From: Candidatus Deferrimicrobiaceae bacterium
GTDB lineage: Bacteria > Desulfobacterota > Deferrimicrobia > Deferrimicrobiales > Deferrimicrobiaceae
Assembly: GCA_036504035.1 (NCBI GenBank)
Contig: DASXVV010000014.1
Location: 310,001-374,000, forward strand
Reading direction: 5' to 3'
Length of the DNA stretch: 64,000 bases
Shown here: piece after piece, positions 55,592-64,000 of the stretch
Layout of the letters: every line of letters begins with the position of its first letter
How positions within the stretch are numbered: the first letter of the stretch is position 1
Notes under the pieces: generated by a model
Database searches by the model: none
What the model saw: the letters and a program-made list of their open reading frames with translations, nothing else
What the model was told of the DNA's origin: nothing
Made by a program: the position numbers and the translations under genes

Positions 55592-56641
55592 TCAGCGCGC
55601 CAGGGGAATCCGGACTTCCACGGTCATCCCGGGCTTGAGCGTCCCGGACGAGTCGTCGAAACGGACCTTCACCCGGAAGGTCTTGATGTCTTCACGCCCG
55701 CGGACCACGTCGCGCTGGGTGGCGAACTCCCCGAAGCGGCCGATCTCTGCGATGCTGCCGTCGAAGGTCTTTCCCCCCACGCCTTCCACCGTCACGAACG
55801 CCGGCCTACCGAGCGCGATCCGCCCGATCCGAGTCTCGTCGATGTCGACCCTGGCATACAGGCTGCCCAGGTCCACGATCGTCAAGATAGTGGCGCCGGG
55901 GCTGACCATCTCGCCCTTCTCGAGCGCCTTGAAGATGACCGTGCCCGAGACCGGCGCCTTGATCCCGGTGTCGGCCAGCTTCGACCGGTAGAAGGCCAGG
56001 TTCGCTTCGGTCTCCGCTAGCCCCGCCTTCGCGGATTCGAGCTGGTTTGCGGCCGCAACCTTCTGGCTGATCGCGATCTCCTTCCGGGTGCGAGCTGCGT
56101 TCAGCTTTTCCCGCGCCGAATCAAGAGAAGCCGCGTTCACGTCCGAGACGAGCGCCGCCTGGTCGAGCGTCTCCTGGGGGATGAAGCCCTCCGCCAGCAG
56201 CGACTTCCTGCGTTCGGTCTCTTGCCGCGTCTCTGCGAGCTGCGACTCCGCCTTGGCCTGGTCGGCGCGCGCGCTCCGGATGTCGGCCTCGGCGCCGACG
56301 ATGTTCGACGCGGCGCTCTCGACCGCGGCGGACGCGACCCGAATGTCCGCCCGGGCCCGGGCGACTGCGGCGGCTGCCTGGGCTACGGATGCCTTCACGT
56401 CGTCGCTGTCGAGGGTGACCAGGAGCTGCCCCTCGCTGACGCGATCGCCCTCCCGGCAGCCGATCGATGCGATCTTCCCGGCGACCTTCGGAGCCAGGTT
56501 GACCTCGATGCCGTCGACGATCCCGGTGACTTTGAGGTCGGTCGGTTCCTTGCGGGAGAAATTGAGATAGAGGAGAAAGGCGACGAGGGCCGCCGCCAGG
56601 ATTATCAGCGGAATCAAGAGCGGGCGGGATCTGAAAGCCAT
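55592..56641 (-). CDS. HlyD-family periplasmic adaptor
   Basis: A 349-residue membrane-fusion protein: one N-terminal helix (about 8-26), a biotinyl-lipoyl-like segment around VDGIEVNLAPKVAGKI, a long alpha-hairpin (about 75-215, Ala/Glu/Arg heptads) and a beta-barrel part with GIKAPVSGTVI and GTLKPGMTVEVRIPL. This is a YbhG-like adaptor. GGGGGA lies upstream of the ATG. First gene of the minus-strand exporter operon. Confidence 0.88.
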   Translation of the reverse strand: MAFRSRPLLIPLIILAAALVAFLLYLNFSRKEPTDLKVTGIVDGIEVNLAPKVAGKIASIGCREGDRVSEGQLLVTLDSDDVKASVAQAAAAVARARADIRVASAAVESAASNIVGAEADIRSARADQAKAESQLAETRQETERRKSLLAEGFIPQETLDQAALVSDVNAASLDSAREKLNAARTRKEIAISQKVAAANQLESAKAGLAETEANLAFYRSKLADTGIKAPVSGTVIFKALEKGEMVSPGATILTIVDLGSLYARVDIDETRIGRIALGRPAFVTVEGVGGKTFDGSIAEIGRFGEFATQRDVVRGREDIKTFRVKVRFDDSSGTLKPGMTVEVRIPLAR

Positions 56642-56724
56642 CAAGTATCCCCCAAAGCCGCGGCGATTACGTGCCTTCAGATATTATTGTGTCCCAAGCC
56701 GGTGAAACGTCAACATAAGGCCGC

Positions 56725-57216
56725 TCAGCCCCGTATTAACCGGTTGATGGCCGTATCCAGCGCCTGCAGGAATCGCGAGCGGTCGGCGCGCTCGAACGGT
56801 TTCGGCCCGCCGGTCTGGATTCCCGTCTGGCGCAAATGCTCCATGATCGCGCGCGACGCCAGCGCCGTCCCGATCGAATCTTCCGTAAAAGGGCGCCCGC
56901 TCGGCGAGACCACGGCGGCCCCCACCTTGAGACAGCGCGAGGCCAGCGGGATGTCGGCAGTCACCACGACGTCGCGTGACGTGACGTTCCCGGCGATCCA
57001 GTCGTCGGCGGCATCGAAGCCTGCCTCGACCTCGACCCGCTCGATCAGCGGATCGTCGGGGACGAAGAGGGGCATGTTGGCGACGACGATCACCTTCAGC
57101 CGAAAACGTCCGGCCACCCGGTAGACCTCGTCCTTCACGGGGCAGGCGTCGGCGTCGACGAAGACGCGGGGAGCGTCCGGCGGGGCGGGAGTTGGGGTCC
57201 GGCGGTGAGGGGTCAT
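56725..57216 (-). CDS. yaiI: YaiI/YqxD family (DUF188) protein
   Basis: A 163-residue protein with the DUF188 pattern: FVDADACPVKDEVYRVAGR (about 19-37), VVVTADIPLASRCLKVGA (about 84-101) and FLQALDTAINRLI at the end. The acidic residues resemble a PIN-like nuclease site, but no function is established for the family. The ribosome-binding site is poor and the frame stays open upstream to 57384. It is divergent from the SEC-C gene. Confidence 0.85.
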   Translation of the reverse strand: MTPHRRTPTPAPPDAPRVFVDADACPVKDEVYRVAGRFRLKVIVVANMPLFVPDDPLIERVEVEAGFDAADDWIAGNVTSRDVVVTADIPLASRCLKVGAAVVSPSGRPFTEDSIGTALASRAIMEHLRQTGIQTGGPKPFERADRSRFLQALDTAINRLIRG

Positions 57217-57322
57217 TTCGGGCCAATCTAGCACGAAGGGTTCGCCGTTGCATTCCGGCGCGGATTCCCCGATCCTGCAACAGGACGGCCGCTCGGAAAA
57301 CGGGCCGTCGACGGAGGATTCC

Positions 57323-58096
57323 ATGAGCGCCGCGCTCCTCGGCCGCAACGCGCCCTGCCCCTGCGGCAGCGGTCTCAAGTACAAGAAGTGCTGCTACGAA
57401 AAGGACCGCGCGGAGACGTCCAGGGCGCGGGACGAGCGCTCCGCAGTCGACATCGCGCTGGCCTACCTTTACGACGAATTCCCCGACGAGGTCGACGACG
57501 CGATCGACCACGGCTTTCTGGGCGGCCTCGAGGACGAGGAGTACGCGCGGCTGGAGCATCTGCCTCCCGAGGACCAGGCCGAGCTGGATATCAACATCGG
57601 CGAATGGCTGCTGGCGGATGCGGTGCTGCAGGTGGACGAGGAGTCGGTCTTCGCGCTCGACCTGGTGTTGGGCGAAGGCGGGCCGATGCTGCCGCCGCAG
57701 GGTCGGGACCGGCTGATCGCGGCGAGCGAGCGCCCCCTGAGCCTGTACGACGTGATCCGCGTTACAAAGGGCGAGGGGATCGAGCTGCAGGATTTGGTGT
57801 ATCCGGCCGACCCGCCGGTCCGGGTGCGCGATGCGTCATTATCGGAAAGCGCCCAGCGAGGCGACATCTTCGGCGCCCGGATCGTCCGCCAAGGGGACGA
57901 CTGGCTCCTCTCGGAAGCGTTCTACCCGATGCCGGAGGATTTCGCCCACGACTGCCTCAATGCGATCTTCCTCGAGCAGGAGGAAGCCGCGAAGGAGACC
58001 GCGGCCCGGCCGACGGACCCGGAATCGGACGCGTCCCGCGAGATCCCCGGCCCGATCATCATCGATTACTGGCTGCTGGGGCTGGCGGAGGAGTAG
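57323..58096 (+). CDS. SEC-C motif protein
   Basis: A 257-residue protein with an N-terminal SEC-C zinc motif, APCPCGSGLKYKKCC (about 12-26), as found at the SecA C-terminus where it binds zinc and SecB. The remaining 230 residues are acidic, mostly helical and not recognised. GGAGG precedes the ATG. SEC-C proteins often work in protein quality control or translocation; no specific role can be given. Confidence 0.82.
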   Translation: MSAALLGRNAPCPCGSGLKYKKCCYEKDRAETSRARDERSAVDIALAYLYDEFPDEVDDAIDHGFLGGLEDEEYARLEHLPPEDQAELDINIGEWLLADAVLQVDEESVFALDLVLGEGGPMLPPQGRDRLIAASERPLSLYDVIRVTKGEGIELQDLVYPADPPVRVRDASLSESAQRGDIFGARIVRQGDDWLLSEAFYPMPEDFAHDCLNAIFLEQEEAAKETAARPTDPESDASREIPGPIIIDYWLLGLAEE

Positions 58097-58233
58097 GAAC
58101 CCTTTTCCTGTAAACTGCTGCCTCGAACCGGATGACATTATCCTGCAGCGGGTATATAGTCCGGCGTCATAAGCAGGCATTCGTACAACCGGCCGCATCG
58201 GTTCCTGCACATTTCCCTTCGAAAGGAAGACCG

Positions 58234-61200
58234 ATGCGCCTCAGTTCCATTCCACCGTACAAATTTGTCCCCACCATTCTCTTGTTGTCCCTGCTCCTGA
58301 TCTTTACGAGCGCCTCTCATGCCGGCACCACCATCACGCAGACGCTTTCCGGACCCGAGCGGTTCAATTGCTCCAGCGGCACATCGACCCGGACGTTTTC
58401 CTGCCCGGCCACGCAGGGGGCGTTCACGATGAACGTCGTCAACGGCAACGGCAACGGGGCATCCACGATCTCGTCGGCGATCATCACGATCAACGGAACC
58501 ACGGTCGTCAGCAGCAAAGACCTGAATGCCAACGTCAAGCAGATCAGCAAGAATGTGACCAATCTTGTGAAGGGCAACAACACGCTGACGGTCCAGACCA
58601 AGACCTGCGGCGCCGGCAGCTATCTCACGGTCACGATCACCGGCGTCTACACGCTTGAGGTCAAGATCACCTCGCCGGTCGCCGGTGCGCAGATCGTTTC
58701 GCGCAGCACGGCGGTTTCGGGAACGTACGCAGCGTATTCGGGCGCCAGTTTCACGATCAAGGTCAACAATGTGAGCGCCAACGCTTCGGGCGGCACGTTC
58801 AGCGCGGCAAGCGTTCCTCTTGCTGGTGGGAGCAACGTGCTCAATGCCGTCCTCACCACGTCCGACGGACTGTCCGACTCGGACAACGTGACGATCAACT
58901 CGAACCTGCCGCCGGTTGCCGAGGCAGGCCCCAACATGAATGTCCGGATATTCGACAACGTGATGCTCGACGGGCGCACGAGTTCCGACCCGGAAGGCGC
59001 GTTGATCACCTATCGGTGGTCGCTGGCCGCAAAGCCGCAAGGCAGCGCCTCGATCATGAACAACAACACTTCAGTCACGCCGTTTTTCATGCCCGACCTG
59101 CAAGGGACCTACATTCCGCAACTGATCGTGAACGACGGGTTCCAGGACAGTGTTCCCGACAACCTTGCCGTGACCGCGGTCCGGCCCAATCCGGCACCGA
59201 CAGCGAACGCGGGCGCAGACCAGAGTGTCATCACCGGGAGTCAGGTCAACCTCGACGGAACGCTCAGTTTCGATCCCGACGGCGATCCGATTTCCTACAC
59301 GTGGCGTTTCTTGTCGCGTCCCCCGGCCAGCGTCGCGGCGTTGAGCAATCCGAATGACAATGTATCGTCGTTCATCGCGGACAAGGACGGCCAGTACCTG
59401 CTCGAACTGATCGTGAACGACGGCCAGGCGAATTCGCTTCCGGACAATGTTGCGATCGTCTCCTCGACGCCGAACGCGCCGCCTGTGGCGTTTGCGGGGC
59501 AGGACCAGACCATCTCAAGGGGAAGCATGATCCACCTGGACGGCACCGGTTCCTACGATCCGGAAAACCAACCGCTCATTTATGCCTGGAGCATCGTGTC
59601 GCTACCGACCGGAAGCACCAGCCTGCTGGATAATGTGGCGTCGCCCACCCCGGCGCTGCCGGCCGACAAGTTGGGCGACTACGTCGTCCGACTCACGGTC
59701 AATGACGGAGCGCTCGATTCGGCGCCCGACACTGTGATCGCCACGGCGCTCAACGATGCACCACTCGCGGTTGCCTCGGCTTCGGCCTCGAATGTGACGG
59801 TCGGTACGGCGGTCACGCTCGACGGATCCGCAAGCCACGATCCCAACGACGACCCGATTTCTTATGCATGGAGTGTCGTGTCGGCGCCGGTCGGAAGTAC
59901 GGCGAATGTTGTAAATATCACATCCGCCGTTGCCTTCTTTTCTCCCGACAAGGCCGGCAGTTACACGATCAACCTGGTCGTGAACGACGGCCTCGCCAGC
60001 AGCCTGCCATCTTCGGTCGGGATCACCGCCTACATTCCGACCGTGTCCGTTCCCGACGTCGGCGGGTTGCCGCAGGCAAATGCCCAGACTGCGATTGTCA
60101 ACGCCGGATTAATCGCGGGAATCGTCACGAATGCAAACAGCGACAACGTGACCGCGGGCAACGTGATCGGCCAGTCGCCGGTTGCCGGCTCGATCGTCCC
60201 GCAGGGATCGGGCGTCAACCTGACCGTCTCGTCCGGGCCACTGATGGCGGTTGTCCCGACGGTGACAGGCTTGAGCCAAGCTGCGGCGCAATCGGCGATC
60301 GTCGCGGCTGATCTTTCTGTCGGAAGCGTGACGACTGCCAACAGCAGCACGGTCGCGGCAGGTAACGTATTAAGCCAGATGCCGGATCCGGGAACCAGCG
60401 TAATTCACGGGACGGCCGTGAATCTCGTTATCTCGCTGGGGCCTAGGATGGTCAGCGTGCCGGTCCTGCTCGGGATGATCCAGGCCGAATACCAGAGCGC
60501 CCTGGCAAGTGCACCATTGTCGTTGGGAACGATCTCCAACGCTCATTCCGATACGGTTGCTCTGGGTCGGGTGATCTCCCAGAATCCCAAGAGCGGAACC
60601 TCGATTCTGCAGGACTCTCCGATCGCATTGGTTCTTTCGCAAGGTCCCGAACCTGTGGTGATCCCCCCTGATCCATTGACGGTTATTTCTCCGATCGATC
60701 CGACTGTTGCTACGAGTACGTTCGAAACTACCCGATTTCTGTATACCGGCAGCAATCCCATCCAGACCGGTGTGTTGCCCGAGACGATCAATATCCATCG
60801 TGCAGCTGTTCTTCGAGGCAAAGTAAAGACGCGCGATGATGTTCCGCTTTCGGGGGTGAAAGTAACCTTGCTGAACCACACCGAGTTCGGTCAGACGTTC
60901 ACCCGGAACGATGGGATGTTCGATCTGGCGGTCAATGGGGGCGGGCTACTGATTGTGAACTACACCAAACCCAACTATCTGCCGGTCCAACGGCAGATTA
61001 CTCCCGGCTGGCAGGATTATTCCACACTCCCGGACATTGTAATGGTTTCACTGGACAACCAGGTTACGGTTGTGGACGCCGCATCCCCGGCGGCCATACA
61101 GGTGGTGCGCGGGAGCGTGACATCTGATTCCAGCGGGACACGTCAATCGACGCTTTTCTTCTCCAATGGAACACAGCCCAGCATCGTTTTCCCGGACAAC

Positions 61201-64000
61201 AGCAGCCGCCTCCTTCCCACGATCAACGTCCGCGCGACGGAGTACACCATCGGCGACAACGGCCCCTCCGCAATGCCTGCAGACCTGCCCGCTACCACCG
61301 GTTACACCTATTGCGTGGAGCTGTCAGCAGACGAAGCGGTAGTTGCGGGGGCTACGGAAGTCCGGTTTGATAAGCCCGTCTATTATTACCTGGAAAATTT
61401 CCGCGGGTTTTCTGTCGGCACTGCTGTTCCAAACGGTTATTACGATCGCAATCGGGGGATGTGGATTCCCGATTCAGATGGGCGAGTCGTCAAGATTCTG
61501 GGAATCACGAACGGCATGGCCGACCTGGATACGGACGGGAACAGCGTCGTCGACAACGCTGCGACACTGGCGGCTCTGGAAATCACCGATGCCGAGCGAA
61601 CTCAGCTTGCTTCTTTGTATTCCTCCGGGACGATCCTTTGGCGGGTTCCCATCACACATTTTTCACCTCATGATTTCAACTGGATGCTTGTACCCGTTGC
61701 CGGGGCAACTCCCCCGTCTGTGACACCTCCGGTTACGTCCCTCCCGATTTCAGGTTGCACGGCGAATGGATCGATCATCGAGTGTCAGAACCAGGTATTG
61801 GGAGAACAGGTGGGAATTACGGGTTCTCCTTTCAGCCTGAACTATCGAAGCGACCGTAGTAGGGGCCGAAAAGACAGATATACCCTTCGAATTGCGTTAA
61901 GCGGCGCCACTGTGCCGTCGGTTCTTCGACGAATAGACCTCCAAGTGTATGTGGGCGGCAAACGGTTTGTCCAAAGTTTCCCGAATATTCCGAATCAGAT
62001 CTTTGAATTTATTTGGGACGGAATGGATGCTTATGGGCGAAAGATGCAGGGGAGCCAGCCGGTCACGGTTCGTCTCGGGAATGTCTATCCGGCTTTATAT
62101 GTCCAGGTCGGGGCCGGTACTGCAATGACAAGAAGCTTCATGCAAGCCGGAGGGGGAAGTCTCACGACCAACTCGGGCGCGATGGAAGCAACGCTTTGGC
62201 AAACATTCACGGATTCGATCGGCACTTTTTCAACCCAGGCCGGGTTGGGAGGATGGACGCTCTCGGTCAACCATGCTTACGATCCGGTAGGGAGAGTTCT
62301 CTACCCCGGCAATGGTTTGTTTCGCTCGGTGACCGATACGAAAAAGGTGATTACGACCATTGCCGGAAGCGGGCAGTCCGGATTGGACCCAGGCCCGATC
62401 AAGGCAACCCAGGGCAAACTGTTGAATCCCTACGACGTGGCCGTTGCTCCGGACGGCACCATCTACATCGCCGATCTATCCAACAACCGAATCCGGCGTG
62501 TCGGGACTGATGGAATCATGACGACTTTCGCAGGGAGGGACTTTTACCCCTGGGGGTCGGGTCCGGATAACGTATTAGCCACTCAGTCCGGAATAGGGTC
62601 CCCCTCGGGTGTTGCGATTGGACCCGATGGCAGCGTTTATATATCGGATTCCTCCGCTAGCGCTATCCGACGTGTCGGACCGGATAACATCATCCGGACC
62701 GTGGCAGGCACTGGCATGAATCCAAATCTAAGGCAAAATACCAGTTCTGGAATCGGAGACGGGGGGTTGGCGACCCATGCTTCCCTGAATATGCCGTTTG
62801 GCTTGGCTGTGGCGGCGGACGGCACGCTTTATTTTGCGGATTATGGAGACAATCGGATTCGTCGGATTGGAACCGACGGGATCATCAACACTGTGGCGGG
62901 AACAGGATATTGGTGCGACATGTGTGCCCTGCGCGATGGAGGACAGGCGCGGAACGCGGTTGTTCCAGGGCCAAATTCTATCGCGATCGACAGGTCCGGC
63001 AACCTGTATATCGCTCACTACAAAGGGGTTCGAAAAGTAACTCCGGGCGGTGTCATTTCCTCGCTCGCCATAAGCGGCCAAACGGTCTTCAATGGGGACG
63101 GATTGTCGAGTACACAACCGCTAATGAATCCCTATGGAATCGCGGTTCAGACTGAAGGAGTAGTTTATTTTAGTGATCTCCAAAACAACCGGGTGCGTCG
63201 GATTGATTCGAGCGGGGTTGTGACCTCGTTGGCGGGAATCGCGAATAATGGCAGTATCTCAGGGGGCTATTCCGGAGATGGAGGGTTGCCGAGCCAAGCG
63301 AATTTTAATATGCCCAGAGGGATCGCTTTCGGACCGGACGGTAGTCTTTTCATTGCCGATCAATATAACTATCGAATCCGGAAGATATCGACCTCCGCTT
63401 CGGATTTATCCGTGGACGATATTCGGATCGCTTCCGAGGACGGAAGTGAACTGTATATATTCAACGGCTCAGGAAAGCATATGCGCACGCTGGATGCCCT
63501 GACCGGTGCGGTCCGATACCGGTTTGGATACGACGATACGCATGGGTACCTTACAACGGTAACCGACTTCGACAACAACGTTACCACTGTCGAACGCGAC
63601 CTTTCCGGGAACCCCCAAGCCATCCGCGCGCCAGGAGGACAGCGCACATCCTTTACCCTGGATTCGAACGACTATCTGGCCTCTATTTCCACCCCGGCAG
63701 GAAACACCTCCCATTTTGTCTTTTCCAACGATGGTCTGTTGAACGAATATCGCGATGAAAACGATTTTCGGCATTTATTCCACTACGATCCGATGGGGCG
63801 TCTCGACCGGGACGACGACCCGGAAGGTGGATTTACGAAGCTGGACCGGCTCGATGGATCGGGAAATTTCCTCGTGAAGGGGAATACGGCTGAGGGACGA
63901 ATAACAAATTATCTGGTTGAGAATTATTCTACCGGGGCATCGAAGTGGACCAACACGTTTCCAACCGGGGCAATTTCTTTGACGGTAATGGGTACGGATG
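58234..64000 (+). CDS. Giant secreted PKD-PASTA-NHL-RHS (teneurin-like) protein, 3' truncated by window edge
   Basis: The frame is open from ATG 58234 (AAGGAAG upstream) to the end of the window, at least 1,922 residues. Signal peptide ends SASHA (about 30). Four PKD-like repeats of about 95 residues follow (about 226-600; for example ANAGADQSVITG, SFDPDGDPISYTW). Three PASTA-like domains lie at about 603-806 (VPDVGGLPQANAQ, PTVTGLSQAAAQ, VPVLLGMIQAEYQ). A carboxypeptidase-regulatory-like domain is at about 858-923. Six NHL repeats lie at about 1371-1719 (NPYDVAVAPDGTIYIADLSN, MPFGLAVAADGTLYFADYGD). A YD/RHS region then begins (FGYDDTHGYLTTVTDFDNN). The NHL-then-YD order is that of teneurins and bacterial RHS shells. 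The rest, including any toxin tip, is outside the window. Confidence 0.88.
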   Translation, partial: MRLSSIPPYKFVPTILLLSLLLIFTSASHAGTTITQTLSGPERFNCSSGTSTRTFSCPATQGAFTMNVVNGNGNGASTISSAIITINGTTVVSSKDLNANVKQISKNVTNLVKGNNTLTVQTKTCGAGSYLTVTITGVYTLEVKITSPVAGAQIVSRSTAVSGTYAAYSGASFTIKVNNVSANASGGTFSAASVPLAGGSNVLNAVLTTSDGLSDSDNVTINSNLPPVAEAGPNMNVRIFDNVMLDGRTSSDPEGALITYRWSLAAKPQGSASIMNNNTSVTPFFMPDLQGTYIPQLIVNDGFQDSVPDNLAVTAVRPNPAPTANAGADQSVITGSQVNLDGTLSFDPDGDPISYTWRFLSRPPASVAALSNPNDNVSSFIADKDGQYLLELIVNDGQANSLPDNVAIVSSTPNAPPVAFAGQDQTISRGSMIHLDGTGSYDPENQPLIYAWSIVSLPTGSTSLLDNVASPTPALPADKLGDYVVRLTVNDGALDSAPDTVIATALNDAPLAVASASASNVTVGTAVTLDGSASHDPNDDPISYAWSVVSAPVGSTANVVNITSAVAFFSPDKAGSYTINLVVNDGLASSLPSSVGITAYIPTVSVPDVGGLPQANAQTAIVNAGLIAGIVTNANSDNVTAGNVIGQSPVAGSIVPQGSGVNLTVSSGPLMAVVPTVTGLSQAAAQSAIVAADLSVGSVTTANSSTVAAGNVLSQMPDPGTSVIHGTAVNLVISLGPRMVSVPVLLGMIQAEYQSALASAPLSLGTISNAHSDTVALGRVISQNPKSGTSILQDSPIALVLSQGPEPVVIPPDPLTVISPIDPTVATSTFETTRFLYTGSNPIQTGVLPETINIHRAAVLRGKVKTRDDVPLSGVKVTLLNHTEFGQTFTRNDGMFDLAVNGGGLLIVNYTKPNYLPVQRQITPGWQDYSTLPDIVMVSLDNQVTVVDAASPAAIQVVRGSVTSDSSGTRQSTLFFSNGTQPSIVFPDNSSRLLPTINVRATEYTIGDNGPSAMPADLPATTGYTYCVELSADEAVVAGATEVRFDKPVYYYLENFRGFSVGTAVPNGYYDRNRGMWIPDSDGRVVKILGITNGMADLDTDGNSVVDNAATLAALEITDAERTQLASLYSSGTILWRVPITHFSPHDFNWMLVPVAGATPPSVTPPVTSLPISGCTANGSIIECQNQVLGEQVGITGSPFSLNYRSDRSRGRKDRYTLRIALSGATVPSVLRRIDLQVYVGGKRFVQSFPNIPNQIFEFIWDGMDAYGRKMQGSQPVTVRLGNVYPALYVQVGAGTAMTRSFMQAGGGSLTTNSGAMEATLWQTFTDSIGTFSTQAGLGGWTLSVNHAYDPVGRVLYPGNGLFRSVTDTKKVITTIAGSGQSGLDPGPIKATQGKLLNPYDVAVAPDGTIYIADLSNNRIRRVGTDGIMTTFAGRDFYPWGSGPDNVLATQSGIGSPSGVAIGPDGSVYISDSSASAIRRVGPDNIIRTVAGTGMNPNLRQNTSSGIGDGGLATHASLNMPFGLAVAADGTLYFADYGDNRIRRIGTDGIINTVAGTGYWCDMCALRDGGQARNAVVPGPNSIAIDRSGNLYIAHYKGVRKVTPGGVISSLAISGQTVFNGDGLSSTQPLMNPYGIAVQTEGVVYFSDLQNNRVRRIDSSGVVTSLAGIANNGSISGGYSGDGGLPSQANFNMPRGIAFGPDGSLFIADQYNYRIRKISTSASDLSVDDIRIASEDGSELYIFNGSGKHMRTLDALTGAVRYRFGYDDTHGYLTTVTDFDNNVTTVERDLSGNPQAIRAPGGQRTSFTLDSNDYLASISTPAGNTSHFVFSNDGLLNEYRDENDFRHLFHYDPMGRLDRDDDPEGGFTKLDRLDGSGNFLVKGNTAEGRITNYLVENYSTGASKWTNTFPTGAISLTVMGTD

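Noticed and set aside
58369-59357. Short plus-strand frames in the giant gene region as separate genes
   Set aside because: They lie in other frames of one continuous open frame with clear repeat domains and lack ribosome-binding sites.
1-64000. tRNA, rRNA, CRISPR array or insertion sequence
   Set aside because: No cloverleaf, rRNA segment, regular spacer-repeat array or transposase gene was recognised by reading. A covariance-model scan could still find a missed short RNA.

Overview
The window is a GC-rich stretch from a Gram-negative bacterium: it encodes TolC-type outer-membrane proteins, an OprO/P-type porin, an RND efflux system and an OmpA lipoprotein. The multihaem cytochrome, DUF2318 protein, ferredoxin-containing sulfite reductase, PPi-type phosphofructokinase signature and abundant two-component and sigma-54 regulators fit a metal-exposed anaerobe or microaerophile of the Desulfobacterota/Deltaproteobacteria type. 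That placement is an inference. No rRNA, tRNA, CRISPR array or insertion sequence was recognised.

Region 1 (1-21 kb), metal handling and membrane functions. After a truncated transglutaminase-like gene comes a long co-directional block: a DUF2318 protein, a MacB-like permease and its ATPase, a tiny membrane protein, two tandem TolC-family proteins, a CusB-like adaptor with a heavy-metal-binding domain, a CusA-like RND pump, a membrane-anchored unknown and a Met/His-rich periplasmic protein. An HD-GYP phosphodiesterase, a ChrA chromate transporter, a five-haem cytochrome c, an EamA transporter and a YHS-type copper P-ATPase follow.

Region 2 (21-44.5 kb), a sulfur island. A strong promoter overlapping an inverted-repeat operator, followed by a leader with an intrinsic terminator, precedes metK. 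metK is followed by an SDR, an unusual CX8CX2C radical-SAM-like protein and a nitrogenase-like trio (NifH-, NifD- and NifK-like). A second tight run encodes a porin, a sulfonate-type ABC binding protein, a second CX8CX2C paralogue, a flavin-binding split-barrel protein, an MFS transporter and two ABC permeases with their ATPase. Next come a compact siroheme sulfite reductase, a TusA-like protein, the complete sulfate ABC transporter, APS reductase and ATP sulfurylase (CysD, CysN). In the nitrogenase-like pair the K subunit keeps all three P-cluster cysteines. The D subunit keeps one, and it lacks the cofactor Cys and His ligands. This predicts a single bridging [4Fe-4S] cluster, as in dark-operative protochlorophyllide reductase, rather than a nitrogenase or methylthio-alkane reductase. 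The most economical hypothesis is a new nitrogenase-like reductase for scavenging or converting an organosulfur compound, embedded in the sulfur regulon. GTCTA/TAGAC-type inverted repeats recur before metK, the sulfite reductase and the sulfate transporter.

Region 3 (44.5-58 kb). An OmpA-type lipoprotein and a phosphofructokinase are followed by four overlapping genes of a phosphorelay: histidine kinase, receiver, REC-PAS-PAS kinase and NtrC-type activator. A sigma-70-like factor behind a candidate sigma-54 promoter and a bacteriohemerythrin come next. A convergent HlyD/ATPase/ABC-2 permease exporter, a YaiI/DUF188 protein and a SEC-C protein complete the region.

Region 4 (58.2-64 kb). One open-ended reading frame runs off the window. 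It encodes a secreted protein of at least 1,922 residues with PKD-like repeats, PASTA domains, six NHL repeats and the start of an RHS/YD region, a teneurin-like layout.
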